DNA of 64,000 bases. Source: an uncultured Pedobacter sp. (GTDB lineage Bacteria > Bacteroidota > Bacteroidia > Sphingobacteriales > Sphingobacteriaceae). The position numbers and the translations under genes are program-made. The DNA lies in assembly GCF_913776295.1 (NCBI RefSeq), contig NZ_CAJYOJ010000053.1:1-64000 (forward strand), written 5' to 3'. Shown one piece after another: positions 45,106 through 54,943 of this stretch. Every line of letters begins with the position of its first letter. Position 1 is the first letter of the stretch. The notes below the pieces were generated by a model, which had not been told where the DNA came from, did not search any database, and saw only the letters and a program-made list of their open reading frames with translations.

Positions 45106-48100
45106 ATGGGTATAAGAGAAGAATTAGAGAAACGTATTTTGGTGATCGATGGTGCAATGGGTACCATGATTCAGCGATATAACTTAAGCGAAGCGGATTT
45201 TAGGGGAGAGCGGTTTAAATCCCATCCTTGTGACGTGAAAGGCAATAACGATTTGCTCAACATTACGCGTCCGGATATCATCAAAACCATACACCTGGAA
45301 TACCTGGCGGCTGGTGCCGATATTATTGAAACCAATACATTCAGTACACAGCGCATTTCCATGGCCGATTACCAAATGGAAGATCTTTCTTACGAAATGA
45401 GTTTTGAAGGCGCACGGGTGGCAAAAGAAGCTGTAAATGAATTTATGGCAGCAAATCCTGATCGTAAATGTTTCGTCGCCGGTGCTATCGGCCCAACAAA
45501 CCGCACCCTTTCCATGTCGCCGAATGTAAACGATCCTGGTTTTAGGGCAGTTTATTTTGATGAGCTGGAAGAAGCTTATTATGAGCAGGTACGTGGTTTG
45601 GTAGATGGTGGTTCGGATGTATTGTTGATTGAAACTATTTTTGATACTTTAAATGCTAAAGTGGCTATTGTAGCCATTAAAAAATATGAAGAGGTAATCG
45701 GGCGTAAACTCGAAATCATGATTTCTGGTACCATTACCGATGCTTCCGGACGAACACTTTCCGGGCAAACTGCCGAAGCTTTCTTAAACTCTGTAATGCA
45801 CGCAAAACCGCTCAGTATTGGTTTTAACTGTGCTTTGGGCGCAAAAGAAATGCGCCCGCATATTGAAGAGCTGGCTACAAAAGCAGGTTGTTATGTTTCG
45901 GCTTATCCAAATGCAGGTTTACCGAACGAGTTTGGTGCTTACGATGAACAGCCGCACGAAACCGCCCACCTGGTTGATGATTTTATTGCCTCGGGTTTTG
46001 TGAATATTGTTGGGGGCTGCTGTGGTACTACGCCAGAACATATTGGCTGCATTGCAAAAAATGCACGAAAAGCCAAACCCAGAAAATTGCCTGAACTTCC
46101 ACAATATATGCGTTTAAGCGGTTTGGAGCCGGTAACCATTACGCCAGAAAGTATTTTTGTGAACATTGGAGAGCGGACCAATATTACCGGATCTCCAAAA
46201 TTCTCCAAACTGATTTTGGGTGGAGATTATGAGGCTGCATTGGCCGTTGCACTGCAGCAGGTTGAAGGCGGTGCACAGGTAATTGATGTGAACATGGACG
46301 AAGGAATGCTGGATTCGGAAGCTGCCATGACTAAATTCTTAAACCTCATTGCCTCCGAACCAGATATCGCCAAACTACCGATCATGGTTGATTCATCAAA
46401 ATGGTCGGTGATTGAAAACGGCTTAAAATGCCTGCAGGGAAAGGGGATCGTTAACTCCATTTCTTTAAAAGAAGGTGAAGATAAATTCCGCGAGAGTGCC
46501 CGTAAAATTATGCAATATGGTGCAGCTGTAGTGGTAATGGCTTTTGATGAGCAGGGTCAGGCCGACAATTATGAGCGCCGGATCGAAATCTGCAAACGCA
46601 GTTACGATATTTTGGTAAATGAAATCGGCTTTCCGCCGGAAGATATTATTTTCGACCCTAATATTTTAACGGTGGCAACCGGACTGGAGGAACATAATAA
46701 TTATGCAGTCGATTTTATTAATGCCACCCGATGGATCAAAGAAAATCTGCCTCACGCCAAGGTAAGCGGCGGGGTTTCTAATATTTCTTTCTCCTTTAGG
46801 GGAAATAATGTTGTGCGCGAAGCCATGCATTCGGCTTTCCTATATCATGCCATACGTGCGGGTTTAGATATGGGTATCGTAAATGCCGGTATGCTGGAGG
46901 TTTACCAGGAAATTCCGCCTGAGTTGCTGGAAAGGGTGGAGGATGTACTGTTAAATCGCAGGGAAGATGCAACCGAACGGTTGGTTGAATATGCCGATAC
47001 GGTAAAAACCAAAGGCAAAGAAGTGGTTAAAGACGAAGGCTGGAGAAAAGGTTCAGTAGAGGAAAGATTATCCCATGCCTTGGTTAAGGGGATTGTTGAG
47101 TACCTGGATGATGATGTAGAAGAAGCCCGTCAGAAATACGACCGTCCAATCCAGGTTATTGAAGGACCATTGATGGACGGGATGAATATTGTGGGCGATT
47201 TATTTGGGGCCGGAAAGATGTTCTTGCCCCAGGTGGTAAAATCGGCCCGGGTAATGAAAAAAGCGGTTGCTTATCTCTTGCCTTTTATTGAGCAGGAGAA
47301 ACTGAACAATCCCGATCAGGATCAGAATTCTTCAGCCGGAAAAGTGTTGATGGCTACCGTGAAAGGCGATGTACACGATATCGGTAAAAATATTGTAGGC
47401 GTAGTACTGGCCTGTAATAACTTCGAAATTGTAGACATGGGTGTGATGGTTCCGGCGCAGGATATCATCAAAAAAGCCAAAGAAATAAATGCTGATATTA
47501 TTGGTTTGAGTGGTTTAATCACGCCTTCGCTGGACGAAATGGTTCACTTTGCCAAGGAAATGGAACGCGAAGGTTTTACTATTCCATTGATTATTGGTGG
47601 AGCTACTACTTCACGTATCCATGCAGCGGTTAAAGTGGCGCCAAATTACTCAGGACCAGCTATCCACGTATTAGATGCCTCAAGAAGTGTTACCGTTTGC
47701 AGTACCTTGATGAACCCTGAAACGAGAGATGACTATATAGCTGGCATCAAAGCTGAATATGATAAAGCACGAGAAGCGCATTTAAATAAACGTTCAGATA
47801 AACGCTTTAAAACTTTAGAAGAAGCGCGTGCAAACAAGTTCAAGATTAATTTTCAGCCGAACTTGCCTGTTCCGGAATTTACAGGCACCAGGGTTTTTGA
47901 TCATTATCCCTTAGAAGAACTGATTCCATATATCGATTGGACACCATTTTTTCACACCTGGGAGCTCCGGGGCAGTTATCCTAAAATTTTCGACGATAAA
48001 AATGTAGGCGATGAAGCAAAAAAACTGTTTGACGATGCACAGGTTCTGTTAAAACGCATCCTCGACGAGAAATTACTAACCGCAAGAGCTGTAATTGGTT

Positions 48101-48804
48101 TTTGGCCAGCGAATGCGGTAGGAGACGACATCGAGTTGAGCGTTGAGAGTGATGAGTTGGGAGACTCCAAACCCCAAACTCCAAACTCCAAATTAGTCAA
48201 AATCCACACCCTTCGCCAACAGGCAGAAAAAGTAGATGGACAGCCTTATTATGCTTTATCAGATTTTATTGCACCGAAAGAAAGCGGAATTCAGGATTAT
48301 TTTGGTGGATTTGCGATTACTGCAGGGATCGGGATTGACGAACTGGTGAATGAGTTTGAATCCAATTACGATGATTACAACAGCATTATGGCCAAAGCAC
48401 TGGCCGATCGTTTGGCAGAAGCCTTTGCCGAGCGCATGCACGAACGTGTACGTAAAGAATTTTGGGGTTATGCCCAGGATGAAAACCTAAGCAACCAGGA
48501 ATTGATTAAGGAAGAATATGCGGGGATCCGTCCGGCACCAGGTTATCCTGCGTGCCCGGAGCATACTGAAAAAGGAACATTGTTCGAATTACTTGATGCC
48601 GAAAATAAAATCGGATTACGCTTAACCGAAAGTTATGCCATGTATCCAACAGCTGCGGTAAGTGGATTTTACTTTGCCCATCCTGATTCGAGGTATTTTG
48701 GATTGGGAAAAATTACCAAAGACCAGATTGAAGATTACGCCACCAGGAAAAATATGCCGGTTGAAGAAGTGGAGCGGTGGTTAAGTCCGAATTTAGCTTA
48801 TTAA
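45106..48804 (+). CDS. metH: Cobalamin-dependent methionine synthase
   Basis: 1232 residues with all four modules: homocysteine binding (about 1-330, Zn ligands in [14 protein letters not shown]), methylfolate binding (about 350-620), cobalamin binding (about 650-890, [14 protein letters not shown] with the B12-ligand His) and AdoMet-dependent reactivation (about 900-1232). It makes methionine from homocysteine and methyl-tetrahydrofolate. An acidic insertion (about 1010-1025, [18 protein letters not shown]) falls in the activation domain at 48130-48205. SAM riboswitch upstream. Confidence 0.97.
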   Translation: MGIREELEKRILVIDGAMGTMIQRYNLSEADFRGERFKSHPCDVKGNNDLLNITRPDIIKTIHLEYLAAGADIIETNTFSTQRISMADYQMEDLSYEMSFEGARVAKEAVNEFMAANPDRKCFVAGAIGPTNRTLSMSPNVNDPGFRAVYFDELEEAYYEQVRGLVDGGSDVLLIETIFDTLNAKVAIVAIKKYEEVIGRKLEIMISGTITDASGRTLSGQTAEAFLNSVMHAKPLSIGFNCALGAKEMRPHIEELATKAGCYVSAYPNAGLPNEFGAYDEQPHETAHLVDDFIASGFVNIVGGCCGTTPEHIGCIAKNARKAKPRKLPELPQYMRLSGLEPVTITPESIFVNIGERTNITGSPKFSKLILGGDYEAALAVALQQVEGGAQVIDVNMDEGMLDSEAAMTKFLNLIASEPDIAKLPIMVDSSKWSVIENGLKCLQGKGIVNSISLKEGEDKFRESARKIMQYGAAVVVMAFDEQGQADNYERRIEICKRSYDILVNEIGFPPEDIIFDPNILTVATGLEEHNNYAVDFINATRWIKENLPHAKVSGGVSNISFSFRGNNVVREAMHSAFLYHAIRAGLDMGIVNAGMLEVYQEIPPELLERVEDVLLNRREDATERLVEYADTVKTKGKEVVKDEGWRKGSVEERLSHALVKGIVEYLDDDVEEARQKYDRPIQVIEGPLMDGMNIVGDLFGAGKMFLPQVVKSARVMKKAVAYLLPFIEQEKLNNPDQDQNSSAGKVLMATVKGDVHDIGKNIVGVVLACNNFEIVDMGVMVPAQDIIKKAKEINADIIGLSGLITPSLDEMVHFAKEMEREGFTIPLIIGGATTSRIHAAVKVAPNYSGPAIHVLDASRSVTVCSTLMNPETRDDYIAGIKAEYDKAREAHLNKRSDKRFKTLEEARANKFKINFQPNLPVPEFTGTRVFDHYPLEELIPYIDWTPFFHTWELRGSYPKIFDDKNVGDEAKKLFDDAQVLLKRILDEKLLTARAVIGFWPANAVGDDIELSVESDELGDSKPQTPNSKLVKIHTLRQQAEKVDGQPYYALSDFIAPKESGIQDYFGGFAITAGIGIDELVNEFESNYDDYNSIMAKALADRLAEAFAERMHERVRKEFWGYAQDENLSNQELIKEEYAGIRPAPGYPACPEHTEKGTLFELLDAENKIGLRLTESYAMYPTAAVSGFYFAHPDSRYFGLGKITKDQIEDYATRKNMPVEEVERWLSPNLAY
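48130..48205. repeat. Self-complementary low-complexity insert inside metH
   Basis: GAGTTGGGAG is answered by CTCCAAACCCCAAACTCC and further TCCAAACTCC words. It is the same architecture as the intergenic spacers, but it is in frame and codes for a flexible acidic/polar loop. Confidence 0.55.
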
Positions 48805-48805
48805 T

Positions 48806-48870
48806 CCCCAGCCCCTAAAGGGGAGGGAATCGTTTACAAATTAAAATTAAAGCCCCTTTAGGGGTTGGGG
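48806..48870. repeat. Long inverted repeat between metH and metF
   Basis: CCCCAGCCCCTAAAGGGG (48806-48823) pairs with CCCCTTTAGGGGTTGGGG (48853-48870) over 17 of 18 bp. It ends 1 nt before the metF ATG, so metF has no free ribosome-binding sequence. The words resemble a repeat common in Bacteroidota genomes. Confidence 0.85.
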
Positions 48871-48871
48871 T

Positions 48872-49825
48872 ATGAAGATTACAGACCATATAAAAAATGC
48901 AAAGGGTAAAACCCTGTTCTCTTTTGAATTATTGCCGCCCATTAAAGGGCAAAGCATCCAATGGATTTATGATGCGATAGAGCCATTGTTAGAATTTAAT
49001 CCGCCTTTTATCGATGTAACTTCACTTCGTGAAGATTATATTTACAAAGAACAGGCCAATGGTTTGCTACAAAAGGTATCTTACCGTAAACGCCCGGGTA
49101 CCATTGCCATTTGTGCAGCTATTATTCATAAATATAAAGTTGATGCCGTTCCACATCTTATCTGTGGTGGATTCACCAAGGAAGAAACCGAAAATGCATT
49201 GATCGACCTACAGTTTTTGGGGATTGATAACGTTTTGGCTTTGCGTGGCGATGCCCGTAAGGCAGATGGGAATTTCGTGCCAACCCCCGGCGGACACTGT
49301 TATGCCACAGATTTAATTGAGCACATCAAGAACCACAATGAAGGTAAATTTCTGCACGAAGATGTAGAAACTTTTAAAAGTGATTTCTGTATTGGTGTGG
49401 CAGGTTATCCGGAAAAACACTTCGAAGCACCCAATATGAATACCGATTTTAAGTATTTGAAAAAGAAGGTTGAAGCGGGAGCAGAGTTTATTGTTACCCA
49501 GATGTTCTTCGATAATCAGAAGTATTTCGATTTCGTGAAGAAATGTAGGGAAAATGATATCAATATTCCAATTATACCAGGCTTGAAACCCATCAGTACC
49601 TTATCACAATTAAACGTATTGCCCAAAATATTTCATATTGATTTACCTGATGAATTAACAGATGCATTATCGCATGCGAAAAATAACAATGAAGCAAAAG
49701 AAATCGGTACGGAAGCCATGATTAAACAATGCAAAGAACTGATTGATTTTGGTGCGCCAGTGTTACATTTTTATACCATGGGCCGCCCCGAGCAGACCAA
49801 GCAAATTGCGAAAGATATTTTTTAG
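48872..49825 (+). CDS. metF: Methylenetetrahydrofolate reductase
   Basis: 317 residues, FAD TIM barrel. Motifs are FSFELLPPIKG (N-terminus), HLICGGFTKEETENALIDL, LALRGDAR and FIVTQMFFDNQKYF. It reduces methylene-THF to methyl-THF, which feeds MetH upstream. Expression may depend on the hairpin touching its start codon. Confidence 0.97.
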   Translation: MKITDHIKNAKGKTLFSFELLPPIKGQSIQWIYDAIEPLLEFNPPFIDVTSLREDYIYKEQANGLLQKVSYRKRPGTIAICAAIIHKYKVDAVPHLICGGFTKEETENALIDLQFLGIDNVLALRGDARKADGNFVPTPGGHCYATDLIEHIKNHNEGKFLHEDVETFKSDFCIGVAGYPEKHFEAPNMNTDFKYLKKKVEAGAEFIVTQMFFDNQKYFDFVKKCRENDINIPIIPGLKPISTLSQLNVLPKIFHIDLPDELTDALSHAKNNNEAKEIGTEAMIKQCKELIDFGAPVLHFYTMGRPEQTKQIAKDIF

Positions 49826-49951
49826 CAAAAATAACCCGCAGGTTTCAAAAATCTGCGGGGTCGTATACAAACCATCATCAATATCTCAAATTCTTACAGA
49901 ACATTAAGCTTAAATTATTGTTTTAGTAGGATAGCAATTATATTTGTAGCA

Positions 49952-50254
49952 ATGAAATCTGATGGTCTTAAATATATATTGATTGCCTGCATTACACTTG
50001 CTTTTTTATTAAAAGTGAGTCATGTGGTTTCGTATTTAAGCTATTATGTCCAGAATGTTGAGCTTTCATCTACAAATGATGATGCGGCTGAGAAGGAAGA
50101 AAAGAAGACAGAAAGCGAATTTGTAGTGCATGGAGTCTTATTTAATGCCAGCTTATACTTCCCATTTCAGCCAACAAAAAAGGTGATCATACCTGATCGT
50201 ACTTTCCAACTGGCATACTTTCCAGAGGTTTTAACGCCGCCGCCATCCGTTTAA
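49952..50254 (+). CDS. Small membrane-anchored hypothetical protein
   Basis: 100 residues: a single N-terminal helix (YILIACITLAFLLKVSHVV), an acidic linker (DDAAEKEEKKTESE) and a Pro-rich end (LTPPPSV). Topology is one transmembrane span with a periplasmic tail. No family is recognised. The next gene starts 80 nt downstream. Confidence 0.7.
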   Translation: MKSDGLKYILIACITLAFLLKVSHVVSYLSYYVQNVELSSTNDDAAEKEEKKTESEFVVHGVLFNASLYFPFQPTKKVIIPDRTFQLAYFPEVLTPPPSV

Positions 50255-50334
50255 TACATCTCTTTAAATTTACTTCCTGTTTTCAAACAAACAGAACCAA
50301 TTCTCTATTTCAAAAATTCAAATACTTAATAGAT

Positions 50335-50748
50335 ATGAAACGAGCAATTTCATTCGCAGTGCTTTTGATCGCTGCCTCTTTTAAAATCAGTGCACAGGAA
50401 GTGGTGCAAAATAATGTAAAACCTGTAGAGAATGCTTTAAGCCAGGTTACTAAATTGGAGCCCGTAAGTTTTAATTATGATAAAGTCTGGGCTGAAAAGT
50501 TAAAGTTATCAGCCAGGCCGCAATATGGTTTTGTAGGTGCTGATGCAAAAGCAGCAATTCCCGGTATTGTTTCGGTACAATCCAAAGATTATAGTGCCGG
50601 GAAGAATGCTTTTAAAAGTGCTACCATTACCAAGGTGGATTATGAGAACTTAGTTCCGCTTTTGGTAGCGAGCATAAAAGAGCAACAGCAACAGATCGAA
50701 GCACTGAGGCATGAGCTAAAAATGCTGAAATCGCAAGGCGCTAAGTAG
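50335..50748 (+). CDS. Exported protein with S74/tail-fibre chaperone-like end
   Basis: 137 residues with a signal peptide (cleavage near KISAQ). The central GFVGADAKAAIPGIVS and the C-terminal coiled coil LLVASIKEQQQQIEALRHELKML resemble the intramolecular chaperone domain of tail-fibre proteins (peptidase S74-like), where the segment ends in a trimer-forming helix. The catalytic Ser/Lys cannot be placed with confidence. It is short enough to be a stand-alone trimerisation module. Confidence 0.7.
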   Translation: MKRAISFAVLLIAASFKISAQEVVQNNVKPVENALSQVTKLEPVSFNYDKVWAEKLKLSARPQYGFVGADAKAAIPGIVSVQSKDYSAGKNAFKSATITKVDYENLVPLLVASIKEQQQQIEALRHELKMLKSQGAK

Positions 50749-50754
50749 TAATTG

Positions 50755-51085
50755 TTAAGTTGGTCCGGATTTGTAATCCGGACCGATTGTATTCCAGATT
50801 TGTAATCTGGTTAATTAATATCCGATCATAAATAAACAACTTTAAGTCGGTCCTGATTTGTAATCTGGGCCAATATTTTTTCAGATTCAAAATCTTGTAC
50901 GAATAGCTAATCATAAATGAACAATTTTGGGTTGTTCTGGATTTGCAATCCAGACCTATAATGCTCCAGATTTACAATCTGGTTATAGGCTCTCAATCAT
51001 AAATAAACAGCTTCTGACGTTAGTCCGGATTTTGTAATCCGGGTTTATAGTTCTCCAGATTTATAATCTGGTTCATAACTCCTCA
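50755..51085. repeat. REP array flanking the RAYT gene
   Basis: Four units of about 85-95 bp. Each has a GTCCGGATTTGTAATCCGGAC-type palindrome (read with a central TTTGTAA) and a CCAGATTTGTAATCTGG palindrome, followed by ATCATAAATAAACAACTT. Palindromes lie at 50763-50783, 50794-50810, 50849-50871, 50936-50955, 50966-50982, 51022-51042 and 51055-51071, with different degrees of decay. Confidence 0.88.
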
Positions 51086-51628
51086 TCATAAATAAACAAC
51101 TTCCAACAGGCCTAAACCACCAGCGTAGTTTATAGCAGAGCTATAATTATAATGTTCCGCTTCAGAAACAATTCCTGATTCAATAGGATTATGATGGATA
51201 TAATCTAATTTTTGATCTTTAAATTCGTTTGAATATAAAGCAATGGGATGGAAGCCATCTTGCCAAAATTTATATTCCTTGTTTTTCATATTGATCCGCG
51301 CCGCAAACGAAAACTTATCTAAGAGCCATTCTCTACTTTCATTGATTTCTCCAATCGTTTTGATGATCTTTTTAGAAGTGAATTTTTTAAAGTCCCTGAT
51401 AATGTCCGAAAGTTTGTAATTTTCTTTTGCACTAACAATCATATGTAAATGGCTTGGCATTAAACACCATGCATAAATAACTAATCCTTTTTCTGATTGG
51501 CAATATCGAAGACTCTCGATGATAACTTCGGCCAGTTCTTTTCTTGTAGACGCATCAATCCATCCCACTACCGTTGTAGTAATGAAGTAAATATCATTTC
51601 GATCGGTAACAGCATATTTGAAAGCCAT
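51086..51628 (-). CDS. REP-associated tyrosine transposase (RAYT)
   Basis: 180 residues, Y1/HUH single-domain. The HUH motif is in WCLMPSHLHMIVSA (H-L-H); the catalytic Tyr is in LDYIHHNPIESG. It is complete. It lies within REP palindromes on both sides, as RAYT genes do, and these proteins cut and mobilise REP elements. The last six residues (LEVVYL) are coded by the repeat unit. Confidence 0.93.
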   Translation of the reverse strand: MAFKYAVTDRNDIYFITTTVVGWIDASTRKELAEVIIESLRYCQSEKGLVIYAWCLMPSHLHMIVSAKENYKLSDIIRDFKKFTSKKIIKTIGEINESREWLLDKFSFAARINMKNKEYKFWQDGFHPIALYSNEFKDQKLDYIHHNPIESGIVSEAEHYNYSSAINYAGGLGLLEVVYL

Positions 51629-51647
51629 ATTTTATGAATTTCACTAA

Positions 51648-51743
51648 GAATAAGGATTATAAATCCTAAGTCCAAAAGTCGGGATTGCAAATCCCGACTA
51701 ACTTCAGCTATTCCATGTGTTGTTCCCGGATTTGTAATCCGGA
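51648..51743. repeat. REP copies upstream of the RAYT gene
   Basis: AAGGATTATAAATCCTAA (51650-51669), GTCGGGATTGCAAATCCCGAC (51678-51698) and TCCCGGATTTGTAATCCGGA (51724-51743) are palindromes of the same class as in 50755-51085. Confidence 0.8.
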
Positions 51744-51926
51744 CCTATGGAGAATTGTAATTTGGTTTAAGCTAGTTCCCAAAAAAAATAAGTCTGGTCG
51801 GGATTGGATTGTATTAATGAACATATTGGTATGACTATTTATTTTTACAAATGTCATCCTACTTAATGCTTTATTTGTTATTTTTATATTATTAACCAAT
51901 ATAAATCTACACTAAAAACAATTCTT

Positions 51927-52286
51927 ATGAGAAAGCTTATTCAATTATTCCTGTTTTGTACAGCGCTGGCTGTATTACCTTTGCAAAATACCCGGGCTGA
52001 AATTAGCGCCAGGAAGTTTTTTAGCATTGGTTTGAATTTAAGTAATGGAACTACTGATAACGGTTCTATTTACCTGTACGGACCTACGCCAGTGAGTGCT
52101 TATTTTGGCCCCGGTGGAAGTTCATATGGTCCATTAACCGCCGGCACCTATACGGTTATCATTTATACTTCAGCGCCGGGCTCACGCACTTTTAGATTTA
52201 ATGGACAAGCGATTACCACCAGCTCGGGAAGCGCGACATTTAATAACGTGAGCATTACTTCTACAGCTTTCGCTTCTGTTAATTAA
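51927..52286 (+). CDS. Small secreted protein
   Basis: 119 residues with a signal peptide (cleavage near TRAEI). The mature part is beta-rich and Gly/Ser/Thr-rich (YGPLTAGTYTVIIYTSAPGSRTFRFNGQAITTSSG), like one Ig-type or adhesin-like unit. No family is recognised. Confidence 0.7.
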   Translation: MRKLIQLFLFCTALAVLPLQNTRAEISARKFFSIGLNLSNGTTDNGSIYLYGPTPVSAYFGPGGSSYGPLTAGTYTVIIYTSAPGSRTFRFNGQAITTSSGSATFNNVSITSTAFASVN

Positions 52287-52380
52287 ATATATTTCCCAGA
52301 AGAGGTTATATCATATTTTGTATTTTACCTCTAATTTGTCCATGTTGAGCATGTCGAAACGTCCTTAAAATATTTAAGCT

Positions 52381-52447
52381 GGTCCGGATTTGCAATCCGG
52401 ACCTTTGTGTTGTATGACTTTTTTGATTAAGGATTACAAATCCCGGC
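52381..52447. repeat. Detached REP palindromes
   Basis: GGTCCGGATTTGCAATCCGG (52381-52400) and the degenerate AGGATTACAAATCCCGGC (52429-52447), 1 kb from the RAYT gene. Confidence 0.8.
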
Positions 52448-52496
52448 TAACTTTAGAGATAGGTCAGAAGTTGGAATGGATTTGCATTTTTATAAA

Positions 52497-52584
52497 TCGT
52501 CATCTCGACTGTAGCGTAGCGGAACGGAGAGATCTATCTCTAGACAGATTTCTCGACTTCGTTGCACTCCGCTCGAAATGACGA
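52497..52584. repeat. Dispersed long inverted repeat
   Basis: Begins ATCGTCATCTCGAC and ends TCGAAATGACGAT, with GGAGAGATCT inside. The ends are complementary, so it forms one long hairpin. A half copy lies at 36125-36164. It sits between a secreted-protein gene and thrC and may act as a bidirectional terminator. Confidence 0.85.
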
Positions 52585-52596
52585 TCAATCTAATTA

Positions 52597-53904
52597 TTAC
52601 CCTTTAAGCAAATATTCTTTAAATCCTTCAAAACCCACATCCAACTGATCAGCATGTTTAGGTTTGCTTTCCAAAGTTTTTACCTGCGCTGGGATTTCGA
52701 TTTTAGCAGCAATTTCCGACGGAAAAATATCAGGGAATTTACAGGCATGTGCAGTGGATAAGAAAACAGCGGCACTGCTATCTGCAGGGTTTTCATTTCT
52801 GTATTTTTCAATGGCCAGGTAAGCTATCGCGGTATGTGGGCAAGCTACGTAATGTAATTTGCTGTCTATTTCTTTAATACCCTCAAGTGTTTCATCATCC
52901 GTAAAACGGTAAGAAGTAACCACTTTTTTAAGCGCTTCTACATCCTGATCAAATAAATCCATAATGCGGACCCAATTGCTTGGTGCACCAACATCCATGG
53001 CATTCGAATAGGTTTGCGTTGAAGGCCTGGTTTCATAAATGCCACTTTCTAAGAAGCGTGGCACCGTATCATTAACATTGGTAGCCGCTATAAATTGTTT
53101 AACCGGTAATCCCAATTTGTAAGCCAATAAACCTGCGCCAATGTTTCCGAAATTTCCACTTGGAACAGAAAATATCACATCCTTAAATCCTTGCTTTTTA
53201 AGCTGCGCATAAGTGTTAAAATAATAAAATGTTTGTGGAATCAATCGGGAGATATTGATTGAATTTGCGGAAGTTAACCTGAATTTTGCGTTCAGTTCAT
53301 CATCCGCAAAAGCCTGTTTAACCAAAGCCTGGCAATCATCAAATGTTCCCTTTACCTCGATAGCCCTGATATTTTCACCATTAGTGGTCAACTGCAGTTC
53401 CTGTATCGGGCTTACTTTTCCTTCCGGATAAAGTATCGTTACCCTGGTATTGGGTACGCCTAAAAAACCTAAAGCTACCGCGCCGCCCGTATCTCCTGAG
53501 GTTGCAACCAAAACATCCAGGAGCTGTTCGCCATCTTTTAAGAAATAAGACATTACGCGGCTCATAAAACGGGCGCCAAAATCCTTAAAAGCCAAAGATG
53601 GGCCATGGAAGAGTTCCAAAACAAATGTTTTACCATCTAATTGAACAGCCGGCGCATCAAAATTTATGGCATCGTTAATCAATGCTTTTAGATCTTCAGC
53701 CGGAATTTCTTCTTTTAATAGCGTTGAAGCGACTTTGTAAGCAATTTCAGGTAAAGAATACTGCTCAATATTTTGAATGAATTCGGTATCAAGCTGTGGT
53801 ATTTCAACAGGCATGTATAAGCCCTTATCCTGCGGCATGCTGTTAAAAACGGCTTCTTTAAAAGAAACACGTAAATCTTTATTGTTAGTTGAGTATAGTT
53901 TCAT
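52597..53904 (-). CDS. thrC: Threonine synthase
   Basis: 435 residues, PLP fold type II. The PLP lysine is in GPSLAFKDFGARF; VATSGDTGGAVA and VPSGNFGNIGAG bind the cofactor phosphate. It makes threonine from O-phosphohomoserine and is the last gene of the thrA-thrB-thrC operon. Confidence 0.97.
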   Translation of the reverse strand: MKLYSTNNKDLRVSFKEAVFNSMPQDKGLYMPVEIPQLDTEFIQNIEQYSLPEIAYKVASTLLKEEIPAEDLKALINDAINFDAPAVQLDGKTFVLELFHGPSLAFKDFGARFMSRVMSYFLKDGEQLLDVLVATSGDTGGAVALGFLGVPNTRVTILYPEGKVSPIQELQLTTNGENIRAIEVKGTFDDCQALVKQAFADDELNAKFRLTSANSINISRLIPQTFYYFNTYAQLKKQGFKDVIFSVPSGNFGNIGAGLLAYKLGLPVKQFIAATNVNDTVPRFLESGIYETRPSTQTYSNAMDVGAPSNWVRIMDLFDQDVEALKKVVTSYRFTDDETLEGIKEIDSKLHYVACPHTAIAYLAIEKYRNENPADSSAAVFLSTAHACKFPDIFPSEIAAKIEIPAQVKTLESKPKHADQLDVGFEGFKEYLLKG

Positions 53905-53994
53905 TTTAGGGTGTAGGGTTTAGGGTGGAAGGTTTAGGGTTAAAACGTTGAATTTATATTCCATACGCCTTAAACCTTTTGCCTTATACCTTAT
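53905..53994. repeat. Self-complementary low-complexity spacer between thrB and thrC
   Basis: Words TAGGGTTTAGGGTGGAAGG are answered by CGCCTTAAACC and GCCTTATACC on the other side. It may set the thrC/thrB expression ratio, since the rest of the operon has only short gaps. Confidence 0.6.
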
Positions 53995-54927
53995 TTACAT
54001 TACGCTAGGTCCTTCGGCATTCACCGGAGAAACAAAAGCTTTGCTGTTAATATTTATTTTGTGTAAATGTTGTTGTTGCGATTTGGTAATTTTTCTGGCC
54101 GTTTCTTCGTCTTTGGTTAAAGCGAAAACCGATGGCCCGGAACCTGAAATCCCAAATCCAATCGCACCGTTCTCTGTTGCCAGTTTTCTCATTTCTTCAA
54201 AACCGGGAATCAGGATTGAACGGGTTGGTTCTACCAGAACATCTTGCATGCTTCTTCCAATCAGGTCGAAATCATTCATGAATAGTCCGCTTACCAAACC
54301 TGCAACATTCCCCCATTGCTTAACTGCATCTTTTAAGGCCACCTTACTGCGAATCATCTGGCGGGCATCTTTGGTGGGTACATCAACTTCCGGATAAACA
54401 ATTGCAGCGTACATGCCTGCAGGAGTGGGTAGTGAGATTACATCCAAGGGTTCATAACTTCTCACCAGTACAAAACCACCTAGCAAAGCCGGTGCAACAT
54501 TGTCAGCATGGCCATAACCGCAGGCCAGTTCTTCGCCTTTCATGGCGAAAGGAACCAGTTCCTTAGCGGTTAATAAATCGCCCATCAATTTGTTAATGGC
54601 AAATAAACCGGCAACGGTACTGGCAGAACTTGAACCTAAGCCACTGCCAATAGGCATTTTTTTATGCAGTTCAATTTCTACGCCTACATCTAACCGGTTG
54701 ATGTGTTTTAAATAATGCTGAACACTGGCGCTTACGGTATTTTTTTCTGCATCTAAAGGTAAACGGCCATCATCGCCGGTAATTCTTTTGATTACCACAC
54801 CCGGTGTATCGGTAAATCGCATTTCAACTTCGTCGCCAGGCTCGTTTACGGCGAAACCCAACACATCGAAACCACAAACTACGTTTGCAACGGTTGCCGG
54901 AGCGAAAACTTTTATACTATTTTTCAT
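53995..54927 (-). CDS. thrB: Homoserine kinase
   Basis: 310 residues, GHMP kinase. The ATP loop PIGSGLGSSSASTVAG is intact, with the N-terminal APATVANVVCGFDVLG and the C-terminal GISGSGPSVFAL. It makes O-phosphohomoserine. It follows thrA by 16 nt. Confidence 0.97.
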   Translation of the reverse strand: MKNSIKVFAPATVANVVCGFDVLGFAVNEPGDEVEMRFTDTPGVVIKRITGDDGRLPLDAEKNTVSASVQHYLKHINRLDVGVEIELHKKMPIGSGLGSSSASTVAGLFAINKLMGDLLTAKELVPFAMKGEELACGYGHADNVAPALLGGFVLVRSYEPLDVISLPTPAGMYAAIVYPEVDVPTKDARQMIRSKVALKDAVKQWGNVAGLVSGLFMNDFDLIGRSMQDVLVEPTRSILIPGFEEMRKLATENGAIGFGISGSGPSVFALTKDEETARKITKSQQQHLHKININSKAFVSPVNAEGPSVM

Positions 54928-54943
54928 TATTTTAATTGGCTAG

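Noticed and set aside
50755..51085. CRISPR-like periodic repeats
   Set aside because: The units are imperfect palindromes with variable spacing, next to a RAYT gene and with no cas genes, so a REP array fits better.
52390..52581. Plus-strand ORF of 63 codons
   Set aside because: Built from a REP palindrome and the dispersed repeat at 52497-52584.
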